From contig NZ_CAAFUZ010000094.1 of NCBI RefSeq assembly GCF_900766305.1, positions 1 through 12,666 of the forward strand: DNA of 12,666 nucleotides, given 5' to 3'. This DNA is from an uncultured Gemella sp. GTDB taxonomy: Bacteria > Bacillota > Bacilli > Staphylococcales > Gemellaceae. Within the stretch, counting starts at the first letter, position 1. Each line of letters opens with the position of its first letter. The position numbers and the translations under genes were made by a program. A model generated the notes under the pieces. The model saw only the letters and a list, made by a program, of their open reading frames with translations, was not told the DNA's origin and made no database searches. This document shows, in pieces, positions 5,737-10,974 of this stretch.

Positions 5737-6608
5737 TATTTATCACCTCTTTGATTAATATTAAAGTAAGTATCACGTAGTGAACTTTTACGTGTTTCAA
5801 TATATTTTGGATAAATATCTAGTTGGGATAACGATTTAAGTAACTCTCTATAATCATTTTGAGCTTTAATGATAATTTCTCCCGATTCTTTTTGAGACTG
5901 CTGTACTTTAAAGTTTTCAGAAAGAGAATCTAAAGCTTTATTAAAGTCATCTTTTTGTAAAGTAAGAATAGTACTATCCTCTGGTCCCCCATCTTTCATA
6001 TCTACATCTTGAACGAACTTACCATCTCTAAGAAATACTGCTCTATCACAAATCAATTCAATGTCTTCTAATTTATGACTTGAGATTAATATTTTCATTT
6101 CTAATTGTTGAACAAGTGATTGAATTGTCTTTAATACATCTATCGAACCATCTGGATCCATACCATTTGTAGGTTCATCTAAAATTAAGTATTTAGGTTT
6201 ATTCATTAATGAAACTGCAATTGATAATTTTTGTTTCATTCCCATTGAATATTTGTTAACTTTTTTCTTGATATATGGTTTCATTCCAAAAGCTTCAATA
6301 ATATGATTTGCATATTCCTTATCGAAACCATCGCCTAATACTTGTGCAAATAATTTTAAATTAAATAAACCTGTCTTGTTTCCATATAACTTAGGATGCT
6401 CAATTAAATAACCAACATTCTCACTTTTAGGCATGTCGACTTTCCCTTGATAGTTAATGATGTTATTATTCATGACCTTCATCAAAGTTGTTTTACCAAC
6501 TCCATTTTTACCGATAAGACCAACGATTTGACTCTCGCCGAAATCAAAATCTATATCGTCTAAAACAGTATTTTGACCATATTTTTTGGTAATATGTTGT
6601 AATTTCAT
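5736..6608 (-). CDS. pmtC: PmtC: ABC transporter ATP-binding protein
   Basis: A 290-residue ATPase counted from the second of two adjacent ATG codons. The ribosome site AAGGAGGT (6614-6621) is only three bases from the first ATG (6611) but six from the second, so 6608 is preferred. Motifs, numbered from the first ATG: Walker A Gly-Lys-Asn-Gly-Val-Gly-Lys-Thr 34-41, signature Tyr-Ser-Met-Gly-Met-Lys-Gln 121-127, Walker B Leu-Ile-Leu-Asp-Glu 142-146, switch His179. The Q-loop position reads Leu-Ile-Glu-His-Pro, glutamate replacing glutamine, as in bacitracin-type exporters. The C-terminal third (about 215-290) is an extra domain common in this class. It lies 20 bases after pmtB and overlaps pmtD by one base. 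By homology it powers the PmtD permease for phenol-soluble modulin export. Confidence 0.88.
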   Translation of the reverse strand: MKLQHITKKYGQNTVLDDIDFDFGESQIVGLIGKNGVGKTTLMKVMNNNIINYQGKVDMPKSENVGYLIEHPKLYGNKTGLFNLKLFAQVLGDGFDKEYANHIIEAFGMKPYIKKKVNKYSMGMKQKLSIAVSLMNKPKYLILDEPTNGMDPDGSIDVLKTIQSLVQQLEMKILISSHKLEDIELICDRAVFLRDGKFVQDVDMKDGGPEDSTILTLQKDDFNKALDSLSENFKVQQSQKESGEIIIKAQNDYRELLKSLSQLDIYPKYIETRKSSLRDTYFNINQRGDK

Positions 6609-6628
6609 CATAGACCTCCTTAAAAATG

Positions 6629-7288
6629 TTAATACTTTATTTTTTTAATTTGAATCAAATAATTAATGACTAAGAAAATGCTACTTACAACTAATAGACC
6701 ATAATTTAAGAAATATGAGTATATCATTGGGATATGGCTATCATTGTGTGTAAGATAATTGATTAAGATAAAAATGACCGATAAAGTAAATGGCAGAACC
6801 ACCATAATTCCTACAATATAAGCTATATATGGAATATCTCGATCTTTACGTTCAGTACTCTTACTAAACGCTATAGGTATAGAAAAGAAATTCCCTACTA
6901 TGAATGAAAAAGTCGTCGAAAAATAAATCGAATCTGTTTTTATTGTGCTTGTGTTGTATCCATATAAACTAATGATAAGCGCACCTATAAAAGTTAATAA
7001 AATGCATGTCATGTAATTAGCGTTAAGCAAATCTCTCTTTGATACAGGCAAACTATAAAAGAAATAATATGAAGATGAACCACCTAATCTACGATTAACT
7101 CTGAATAAATGACCTATATCTATCAAACATATCATCGTCAGTATTAATCCGATTGGTCCTGAGATAATTGAATATAGTGGTGTATCTTTATTTAACAAAT
7201 GATAAATGGGAAAGAATAAAAGCAATAATGCGTAAATAATTAGTGTCCAACTACGTAATTTTAAGTTTCTAATCATTAATTGCTTCAT
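6629..7288 (-). CDS. pmtB: PmtB: membrane permease of the phenol-soluble modulin exporter
   Basis: A 219-residue membrane protein with about six spans (14-31, 40-60, 94-111, 121-141, 153-177, 188-212) and a basic C-terminus. Between spans 2 and 3 lies a cytoplasmic loop Phe-Arg-Val-Asn-Arg-Arg-Leu-Gly-Gly-Ser (62-71) and Leu-Pro-Val-Ser-Lys-Arg-Asp (80-86), a typical coupling region of ABC-2-like permeases. The gene starts inside the 3' end of pmtA (20-base overlap) with only a weak GTGAG ribosome site, so it probably depends on translation of pmtA. Partner of PmtA by operon order and by what is known of the S. aureus system. A shorter start at 7276 (Met5) cannot be excluded. Confidence 0.85.
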   Translation of the reverse strand: MKQLMIRNLKLRSWTLIIYALLLLFFPIYHLLNKDTPLYSIISGPIGLILTMICLIDIGHLFRVNRRLGGSSSYYFFYSLPVSKRDLLNANYMTCILLTFIGALIISLYGYNTSTIKTDSIYFSTTFSFIVGNFFSIPIAFSKSTERKDRDIPYIAYIVGIMVVLPFTLSVIFILINYLTHNDSHIPMIYSYFLNYGLLVVSSIFLVINYLIQIKKIKY

Positions 7289-8183
7289 AGTTAAATCTCA
7301 CTTTGTATTTTGAATTTGTATTTCGTTTATGTTTACTTTTTTCTAAATAAATCATCAATTGTTCTATAGATGCATCTTTTATTTCAACACCACTACCAAA
7401 CAATTCATTAAATGTTTGATAATATTCTGTTAAACCAATATAGCCTGTTTGCTTACTTTCTTTGTAAATCAAAAGTTCGTCCAACTCTTCATCTAAGTCT
7501 TCATTAGAACCACTAACGATTTTGTATTTTTGCGATAGTTTATCCCTAGACTCATTGAATATGATTTCACCCTCACTGAGAAAAACGATATAATCTGCAA
7601 TTTTTTCCAAATCAGAAATAATATGTGTTGAAAAGAAAACTGTTTTATTTTCATCTATCAATTCTTGTTGAATAATTTCAAGTAATTCATTTCTTATTAA
7701 TGGGTCTAACCCTGAAGTTGGTTCATCTAAGATAAATAATTCTGCATGATGACTGAATGCAATTGCTAACGATAGTTTCATTTTCATACCGGTTGAGAAA
7801 GTTTTTATTTTATTTTTATATGGCAGCTGAAAAATTTTTAAATACTTTATAAATATTTCATGATCCCAACGATCATAAAAAGGGGCAATGATATTTTCTA
7901 ATTTTTTTACTGTCCATTTTTGATTAAAATAAATCTCAGAATACACAAATCCAATTTTATTTTTTATTTCACGAGGATGAATTTTTATATCTTTCTCAAA
8001 AACAGAGATTGTACCACTTTCAGATTGAATTAAATCCATAATTAATCGTATTATTGTAGTTTTCCCCGCACCATTTCCACCTATAAAACCTGTAACATAT
8101 CCTTTAGGAACATTGAAGGAGACATCTTGCAATTGAAATGCGTTAGATCGATAATTAACATCTTTAAGTTCTATCGCGTTCAT
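7269..8183 (-). CDS. pmtA: PmtA: ABC transporter ATP-binding protein
   Basis: A 304-residue ATPase. Walker A Gly-Gly-Asn-Gly-Ala-Gly-Lys-Thr at 35-42, signature Phe-Ser-Thr-Gly-Met-Lys-Met at 129-135, Walker B Leu-Phe-Ile-Leu-Asp-Glu at 149-154 with the following Pro-Thr-Ser-Gly-Leu-Asp D-loop, and switch His187. An acidic stretch near 228-238 (Glu-Asp-Leu-Asp-Glu-Glu-Leu-Asp-Glu) and a C-terminal accessory domain follow. The canonical Q-loop glutamine is not apparent at the expected place (Val-Tyr-Ser-Glu). Its ATG shares one base with the pmtR stop, and GAGGAGG within the last pmtR codons is the ribosome site. In S. aureus PmtA works with PmtB, alongside PmtC/PmtD, to export phenol-soluble modulins. 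Such YtrB-like ATPases paired with YtrA-type regulators are typical of peptide-responsive exporters. Confidence 0.9.
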   Translation of the reverse strand: MNAIELKDVNYRSNAFQLQDVSFNVPKGYVTGFIGGNGAGKTTIIRLIMDLIQSESGTISVFEKDIKIHPREIKNKIGFVYSEIYFNQKWTVKKLENIIAPFYDRWDHEIFIKYLKIFQLPYKNKIKTFSTGMKMKLSLAIAFSHHAELFILDEPTSGLDPLIRNELLEIIQQELIDENKTVFFSTHIISDLEKIADYIVFLSEGEIIFNESRDKLSQKYKIVSGSNEDLDEELDELLIYKESKQTGYIGLTEYYQTFNELFGSGVEIKDASIEQLMIYLEKSKHKRNTNSKYKVRFNYEAIND

Positions 8184-8560
8184 TAGTCGTCCTCCTCATA
8201 AATCATAGTCAATATTTCTATTAATTCCTCTAAAGGCATTCCAATTGTTTTGGCTTCTTTTGACATAGAGTGAGCTAAATTTTCAATAACAAAAAATTGC
8301 TTTTCCTTTAGAATAGAATTATCTTGTTCCTTTACAAAGGTTCCTTTACCTCTAATAGTTGTTACAAATCCATCTTTTTCCAAATCTTCATATGCTCGTT
8401 TTGTCGTTATTAAACTCACTTTTAAATCTTTAGCTAACTCACGCATTGATGGAAGATGTTCACCAGGGGAAACATAACCTTTCAAAACATTTTCTTTAAT
8501 TTGTTGCTTAATCTGTTCATATATAGGACTTTCACTATTGTTCTTCAAAATTATTTTCAT
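8183..8560 (-). CDS. pmtR: PmtR: GntR family (YtrA-type) repressor
   Basis: A 125-residue protein starting at the ATG at 8560, supported by AAAGGGGG (8568-8575) a few bases upstream. A longer frame reaches a GTG at 8608 but its extra codons cover the -10 element and operator, so it is not the real start. Residues 1-75 form the GntR winged helix: Ser-Pro-Ile-Tyr-Glu-Gln-Ile-Lys-Gln-Gln-Ile (11-21), Leu-Pro-Ser-Met-Arg-Glu-Leu-Ala (36-43), recognition helix near 48-64, and the wing Ile-Arg-Gly-Lys-Gly-Thr-Phe-Val (69-76). The short C-terminal helical tail, rather than a large ligand domain, marks the YtrA subfamily. In S. aureus PmtR represses pmt, and phenol-soluble modulins relieve repression. 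It probably autoregulates through the operator at 8580-8600. First gene of the operon. Confidence 0.9.
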   Translation of the reverse strand: MKIILKNNSESPIYEQIKQQIKENVLKGYVSPGEHLPSMRELAKDLKVSLITTKRAYEDLEKDGFVTTIRGKGTFVKEQDNSILKEKQFFVIENLAHSMSKEAKTIGMPLEELIEILTMIYEEDD

Positions 8561-8579
8561 TGATGTCCCCCTTTTCTTC

Positions 8580-8600
8580 TGTATATACATAATATATACA
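8580..8600. promoter_or_regulatory. proximal PmtR operator O1
   Basis: A perfect palindrome with 8-base arms: TGTATATA (8580-8587), five bases, TATATACA (8593-8600). It overlaps the pmt -10 element. YtrA-type GntR repressors bind such dyads as dimers, so this is the expected PmtR site. Confidence 0.75.
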
Positions 8601-8619
8601 ATATACACACTTTTGTAAA
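8591..8619 (-). promoter_or_regulatory. pmt operon promoter (sigma-A)
   Basis: On the minus strand TTTACA (8619-8614, five of six matches) and TATATT (8596-8591) are separated by exactly 17 bases. The -10 lies inside the palindromic operator, so bound PmtR would block RNA polymerase. The leader is short, about 25 bases to the pmtR ATG. Confidence 0.75.
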
Positions 8620-8666
8620 GTGATTTCGAAAAATTAGTAGAAATCTCTATTTCATCAGGAATATAC

Positions 8667-8687
8667 TGTATATATCATCTATATACA
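8667..8687. promoter_or_regulatory. distal PmtR operator O2
   Basis: A second copy with the same arms and spacing: TGTATATA (8667-8674), TCATC, TATATACA (8680-8687). Its centre is 87 bases from that of O1. It overlaps a possible second promoter on the minus strand, TTGTAT (8688-8683) and TATATT (8665-8660) with a 17-base spacer. It may be a co-operator or control that second start. Confidence 0.65.
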
Positions 8688-8691
8688 AAAA

Positions 8692-8729
8692 GGATGAAAC
8701 TGAATTCATTTGAATTCTACATTTCACCC
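8692..8729 (-). terminator. terminator hairpin upstream of pmt
   Basis: GGATGAAA (8692-8699) pairs with TTTCACCC (8722-8729, one wobble); inside, GAATTC (8702-8707) pairs with GAATTC (8712-8717) around ATTT. On the minus strand a TTTTTG run follows, so it ends transcripts coming from the small gene at 8877-9047 and insulates pmt. The 3' half resembles the 3' half of the hairpin at 4880-4914. Confidence 0.7.
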
Positions 8730-8876
8730 TAAAATTAAATATTTCACCAAATTTCGTAAAGCAATTACTAAAATTCTTTTAAAATTACTGTTAAAATAGC
8801 AAAACAAACTTCATCTGTTTGATTTAATATACTTAAAACTTAAAATAATGTTTGAAGTTTTATCATATGAATGTAT
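8730..8876. other. AT-rich intergenic tail with weak inverted repeats
   Basis: No gene is visible. TAAAACTT (8834-8841) and AAGTTTTA (8855-8862) are perfect arms around 13 bases, and CAAAC (8805-8809) with GTTTG (8817-8821) forms a short stem followed by TTTTG on the minus strand. Both lie after the stop of the 56-residue gene at 8877-9047 and may be weak terminators. Confidence 0.3.
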
Positions 8877-9047
8877 CTATTTTTTTTTACGCTCATTATG
8901 TCTATTAATAAAAGCACAAATCATAAACATAATTGCTGCTAACAATAATTTTATACCTTGTGAATCGTGATCTGTCGCTTGTAAATAATACCCTACTATA
9001 AATAGTACAATAGCTAATCCAACAAATATTTTAGTCAAGTGTTTCAT
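8877..9047 (-). CDS. small two-span membrane protein (56 aa)
   Basis: A 56-residue protein beginning MKHLTKIFVGLAIVLF and ending Arg-His-Asn-Glu-Arg-Lys-Lys-Lys. It has two hydrophobic segments, about residues 5-22 and 32-47, separated by a short polar loop (Gln-Ala-Thr-Asp-His-Asp-Ser-Gln-Gly), and a strongly basic C-terminus likely to be cytoplasmic, giving a hairpin topology. The ribosome site TCACCTC on the plus strand (9053-9059, GAGGTGA on the coding strand) is five bases from the ATG. A terminator lies downstream at 8692-8729. The coherent hydrophobic pattern and ribosome site make it a real gene. I do not recognise the family and see no link to pmt other than position; no function is proposed. 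Confidence 0.7.
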   Translation of the reverse strand: MKHLTKIFVGLAIVLFIVGYYLQATDHDSQGIKLLLAAIMFMICAFINRHNERKKK

Positions 9048-9133
9048 TTATTTCACCTCAGTAATATAAAAGTATATCAAATTAAAACAAAACTATGAAC
9101 CACACTCAATAGCATCACTTTATATAATATTGT

Positions 9134-9162
9134 TTGCGGTCTATTTAGTACAATGTTACAAT
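9134..9162 (+). promoter_or_regulatory. candidate promoter of the antitoxin RNA
   Basis: TACAAT (9157-9162) carries an extended -10 TG at 9154-9155 and lies 17 bases from TTGCGG (9134-9139). Predicted transcription start is near 9169, only a few bases before the left direct repeat at 9173, as a short antisense RNA promoter requires. A separate TATAAT at 9123-9128 has no -35 at a usable distance. Confidence 0.5.
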
Positions 9163-9172
9163 TTAATTGTAT

Positions 9173-9190
9173 CCACGTATTATACTACAC
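9173..9190. repeat. left direct repeat of the toxin-antitoxin locus
   Basis: CCACGTATTATACTACAC. It matches the right copy at 9321-9339 except for one extra C in that copy. It lies at the 5' end of the predicted antitoxin RNA. Confidence 0.8.
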
Positions 9191-9227
9191 AACCCCAAGT
9201 CTGGTACCAGCAGACTTGGGGTTTTTT
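9191..9227. terminator. shared hairpin terminator of the toxin-antitoxin locus
   Basis: Perfect 13-base arms AACCCCAAGTCTG (9191-9203) and CAGACTTGGGGTT (9211-9223) around GTACCAG, with a run of six T at 9222-9227 on the plus strand. It is the strongest hairpin in the window. On the minus strand only TT follows, so toxin mRNA termination may be less complete. Confidence 0.9.
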
Positions 9228-9233
9228 GGTCAT

Positions 9234-9329
9234 CTATTTGCCTTTCCATTTTATTTCCAACCAAATACGAAAGACAATGAGTATGCCACCGGTAATTAAT
9301 GTAATGATTCCATCTTGCCACCACGTCAT
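9234..9329 (-). CDS. Fst-like type I toxin peptide (31 aa)
   Basis: A 31-residue hydrophobic peptide beginning MTWWQDGIITLITGG and ending Ile-Lys-Trp-Lys-Gly-Lys. It has one membrane segment (about 7-24), tryptophans at 3, 4, 23 and 28 near the membrane interfaces, and a basic tail. The pattern Ile-Ile-x-x-x-Ile-x-Gly-x-x-Ile, Phe, Trp-Leu lines up with Fst/PepA1-type toxins, but the proline usual after the first Ile pair is replaced by Leu. A perfect GGGAGGTG lies at 9337-9344, seven bases before the ATG. The gene lies between direct repeats and ends just before a shared hairpin with a convergent short RNA. The plus-strand frame over the same bases is a shadow. Expected to depolarise or disturb the membrane when its antitoxin RNA is lacking; this is family knowledge, not shown here. 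Confidence 0.75.
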   Translation of the reverse strand: MTWWQDGIITLITGGILIVFRIWLEIKWKGK

Positions 9330-9339
9330 TATACTACAC
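9321..9339. repeat. right direct repeat, spanning the toxin start region
   Basis: CCACGTCATTATACTACAC, the second copy of the repeat at 9173-9190. On the minus strand it runs from the end of the ribosome site through the ATG to the fourth codon of the toxin, so pairing with the antitoxin RNA would hide the start. Confidence 0.8.
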
Positions 9340-9361
9340 CTCCCAAAAAGATGAGTGTCAT

Positions 9362-9389
9362 ATAATATGATGACCTATCAATAGTTTAA
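9362..9389 (-). promoter_or_regulatory. candidate promoter of the toxin mRNA
   Basis: On the minus strand TATTAT (9367-9362) lies 16 bases from TTAAAC (9389-9384). It would give a leader of about 25 bases before the toxin ATG at 9329. The -10 is good, the -35 weak. Confidence 0.4.
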
Positions 9390-9398
9390 CATAAAAAC

Positions 9399-9412
9399 AG
9401 AACGTATGTTCT
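9399..9412. promoter_or_regulatory. LexA (SOS) box candidate
   Basis: AGAACGTATGTTCT contains GAAC-N4-GTTC, the core of the Gram-positive LexA box, with a central GTAT that satisfies the RNRY pattern of CGAACRNRYGTTYC. It lies 10 bases upstream of the toxin -35 (minus strand) and 4 bases upstream of a TTGATA (9416-9421) facing the aminotransferase. Which promoter it controls is unclear. The outer bases are A/T rather than C/G, so binding may be weaker. Confidence 0.6.
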
Positions 9413-9415
9413 TTT

Positions 9416-9483
9416 TTGATAGATAATTTTTAATTTATATCTTTAGTACAACCCTTTATCTTTAAAGCAATACAAGATAATAT
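9416..9483 (+). promoter_or_regulatory. promoter region of the aminotransferase gene
   Basis: Two weak candidates: TTGATA (9416-9421) with TATCTT (9438-9443, 16-base spacer), right beside the LexA box, and TTTATC (9455-9460) with TAATAT (9478-9483, 17-base spacer). Neither is strong and I cannot choose between them. Confidence 0.3.
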
Positions 9484-9518
9484 ATATATAAACACATTAT
9501 TGAAAAGAGGTTAAGACA

Positions 9519-10808
9519 ATGATGAATCCATTAGCCCAAAAATTGAATGATGAAATAAAGCAATCAAGTCCAGAAGTATTAGATATGATGTCACAATTAG
9601 GTAAAGATATGTTTTATCCAAAAGGAATTTTATCGCAATCTGCCGAAGCAAAACGCACAACATATAATGCTACTATTGGTATGGCAACCAAAAAAGAAGG
9701 TAAAATGTACGCAAATTCACTTAACCAAATGTTTAATGACCTTACACCGGATGAAATTTTCCCATATGCACCTCCTCAAGGTGTAGAGGAATTACGTGAT
9801 TTATGGCAGAAAAAAATGCTTAAAGAAAATCCCGACTTAAAGTCTAAATCTATCTCTCGTCCCATCGTTACAAATGCTCTCACGCACGGTCTTTCTCTAG
9901 TAGCTGATTTATTTGTAGATACAGATGATACCGTCTTATTACCGACACACAACTGGGGCAATTATAAACTTGTATTTAGCACACGTCACGGTGCTCATAT
10001 CAATACGTATTCTATTTTTGATGACTCAGGTCACTTCACTACATCTGAACTTGTAAAAACATTAAAAGAATATAAAAAAGACAAAGTGATTATTATTTTA
10101 AATTATCCTAATAACCCAACTGGTTACACACCAAATAAAAAAGAAGTTAATACTATTGTAAATGCAATTGAAGAACTAGCTAATAAAGGTACTAAAGTAG
10201 TAACTGTTGTCGATGATGCATACTATGGGTTATTTTATGAAGAAGTTTACCAACAGTCAATTTTCACGGCTTTAACACAGGTGAAATCTTCTAACCTTTT
10301 ACCAGTGCGTTTGGATGGAGCTACTAAAGAATTCTTCTCTTGGGGGTTCCGAGTTGGCTTTATGACGTTTGGAATTGATCATGAAACGTTAAAAAATGCG
10401 CTAGAAGCTAAAGTAAAAGGATTAATTCGTAGCAATATTTCAAGTTCTCCACTACCTTCTCAAAGTGCAATCAAACATGTACTTAAATATCATGAGCAAT
10501 TTGATAAAGAAATCGATCAAAATATCAATATTTTAAAAGAACGCTACGAAGTAACTAAACAAGTAGTGTATGATAATAAATATGCCAAATATTGGCAAGC
10601 CTATGACTTTAATTCAGGATACTTTATGTCATTGAAATTAAATCAAGTCGATCCAGAAGAATTACGTAAACATTTAATTAATAACTATTCAATTGGTATT
10701 ATTGCTTTAAATAGCACAGATATTCGTATTGCCTTTAGTTGTGTAGAAAAAGAAGATATTCCTTATGTCTTTGAGTCTATTGCTAATGCAATTGATGATA
10801 TTAAATAA
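9519..10808 (+). CDS. PLP-dependent aminotransferase, class I/II
   Basis: A 429-residue fold-type I aminotransferase of the aspartate/aromatic group. Lys270 in Ala-Thr-Lys-Glu-Phe-Phe-Ser-Trp-Gly-Phe-Arg-Val-Gly is the expected Schiff-base lysine for pyridoxal phosphate. Asn-Asn-Pro-Thr-Gly at 198-202 is the cofactor-binding motif, Asp233-Ala-Tyr235 contacts the ring nitrogen and hydroxyl, Arg278 follows the lysine at the usual distance, and Arg403 in Asp-Ile-Arg-Ile-Ala is the conserved carboxylate-binding arginine. It is cytoplasmic and about the usual length, with a slightly long N-terminal arm. AAGAGG at 9505-9510 is eight bases before the first ATG, favouring it over the second at 9522. 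A strong terminator follows, so it is monocistronic. Exact amino donor and acceptor cannot be told from sequence. Confidence 0.9.
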   Translation: MMNPLAQKLNDEIKQSSPEVLDMMSQLGKDMFYPKGILSQSAEAKRTTYNATIGMATKKEGKMYANSLNQMFNDLTPDEIFPYAPPQGVEELRDLWQKKMLKENPDLKSKSISRPIVTNALTHGLSLVADLFVDTDDTVLLPTHNWGNYKLVFSTRHGAHINTYSIFDDSGHFTTSELVKTLKEYKKDKVIIILNYPNNPTGYTPNKKEVNTIVNAIEELANKGTKVVTVVDDAYYGLFYEEVYQQSIFTALTQVKSSNLLPVRLDGATKEFFSWGFRVGFMTFGIDHETLKNALEAKVKGLIRSNISSSPLPSQSAIKHVLKYHEQFDKEIDQNINILKERYEVTKQVVYDNKYAKYWQAYDFNSGYFMSLKLNQVDPEELRKHLINNYSIGIIALNSTDIRIAFSCVEKEDIPYVFESIANAIDDIK

Positions 10809-10813
10809 GTTTG

Positions 10814-10847
10814 AGCTGTGAATTTAGTGTAAATTCACAGCTTTTTT
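10814..10847 (+). terminator. terminator of the aminotransferase gene
   Basis: AGCTGTGAATTTA (10814-10826) pairs perfectly with TAAATTCACAGCT (10830-10842), a 13-base stem with a three-base loop, followed by TTTTT. It lies six bases after the stop codon. Confidence 0.9.
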
Positions 10848-10937
10848 CACACTACTAGATTTTTCTAAAAATTTTATTATGACATTATAACTACCGAAAC
10901 TTTAAACAACATATTATCTTCGTTTATTAACATTAAA

Positions 10938-10965
10938 GAGCCTACCCATATTAGTGAGTAGACTC
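10938..10965 (-). terminator. terminator of the LPXTG protein gene
   Basis: GAGCCTAC (10938-10945) pairs with GTAGACTC (10958-10965) with one wobble; on the minus strand the hairpin is followed by TTTAATG. It lies about 10 bases after the stop codon of the surface protein. Confidence 0.65.
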
Positions 10966-10974
10966 ATTAATGAT

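Larger units (their letters stand above)
9169..9227 (+). ncRNA. Fst/par-like antitoxin RNA (predicted, about 60 nt)
   Basis: Predicted from about 9169 to the end of the T-run at 9227. Its 5' part carries the left direct repeat (9173-9190) and its 3' part is the strong hairpin 9191-9223. The same repeat occurs at 9321-9339 across the toxin start region, and because the two RNAs are read in opposite directions, the antitoxin repeat is complementary to the toxin ribosome-site end, start codon and first codons apart from one bulged base. The shared hairpin is a second region of complementarity. This is the arrangement of RNA II in the enterococcal par locus, which is about the same length. Presence and ends are predicted from sequence only. 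Confidence 0.6.

Noticed and set aside
8561..8608. GTG start for PmtR at 8608
   Set aside because: It would place the start codon upstream of the -10 element; the ATG at 8560 has a strong ribosome site and the standard family N-terminus.
9123..9128. TATAAT as the antitoxin RNA -10
   Set aside because: Perfect hexamer but no -35 at 15-19 bases; the TG-TACAAT at 9154-9162 with TTGCGG has correct spacing.
9130..9354. 74-residue plus-strand ORF across the toxin locus
   Set aside because: No ribosome site at its start; it runs through a strong terminator hairpin and lies antisense to the better supported toxin ORF.
9776..9961. 61-residue minus-strand ORF inside the aminotransferase
   Set aside because: Shadow of a well supported coding frame; no ribosome site or domain.
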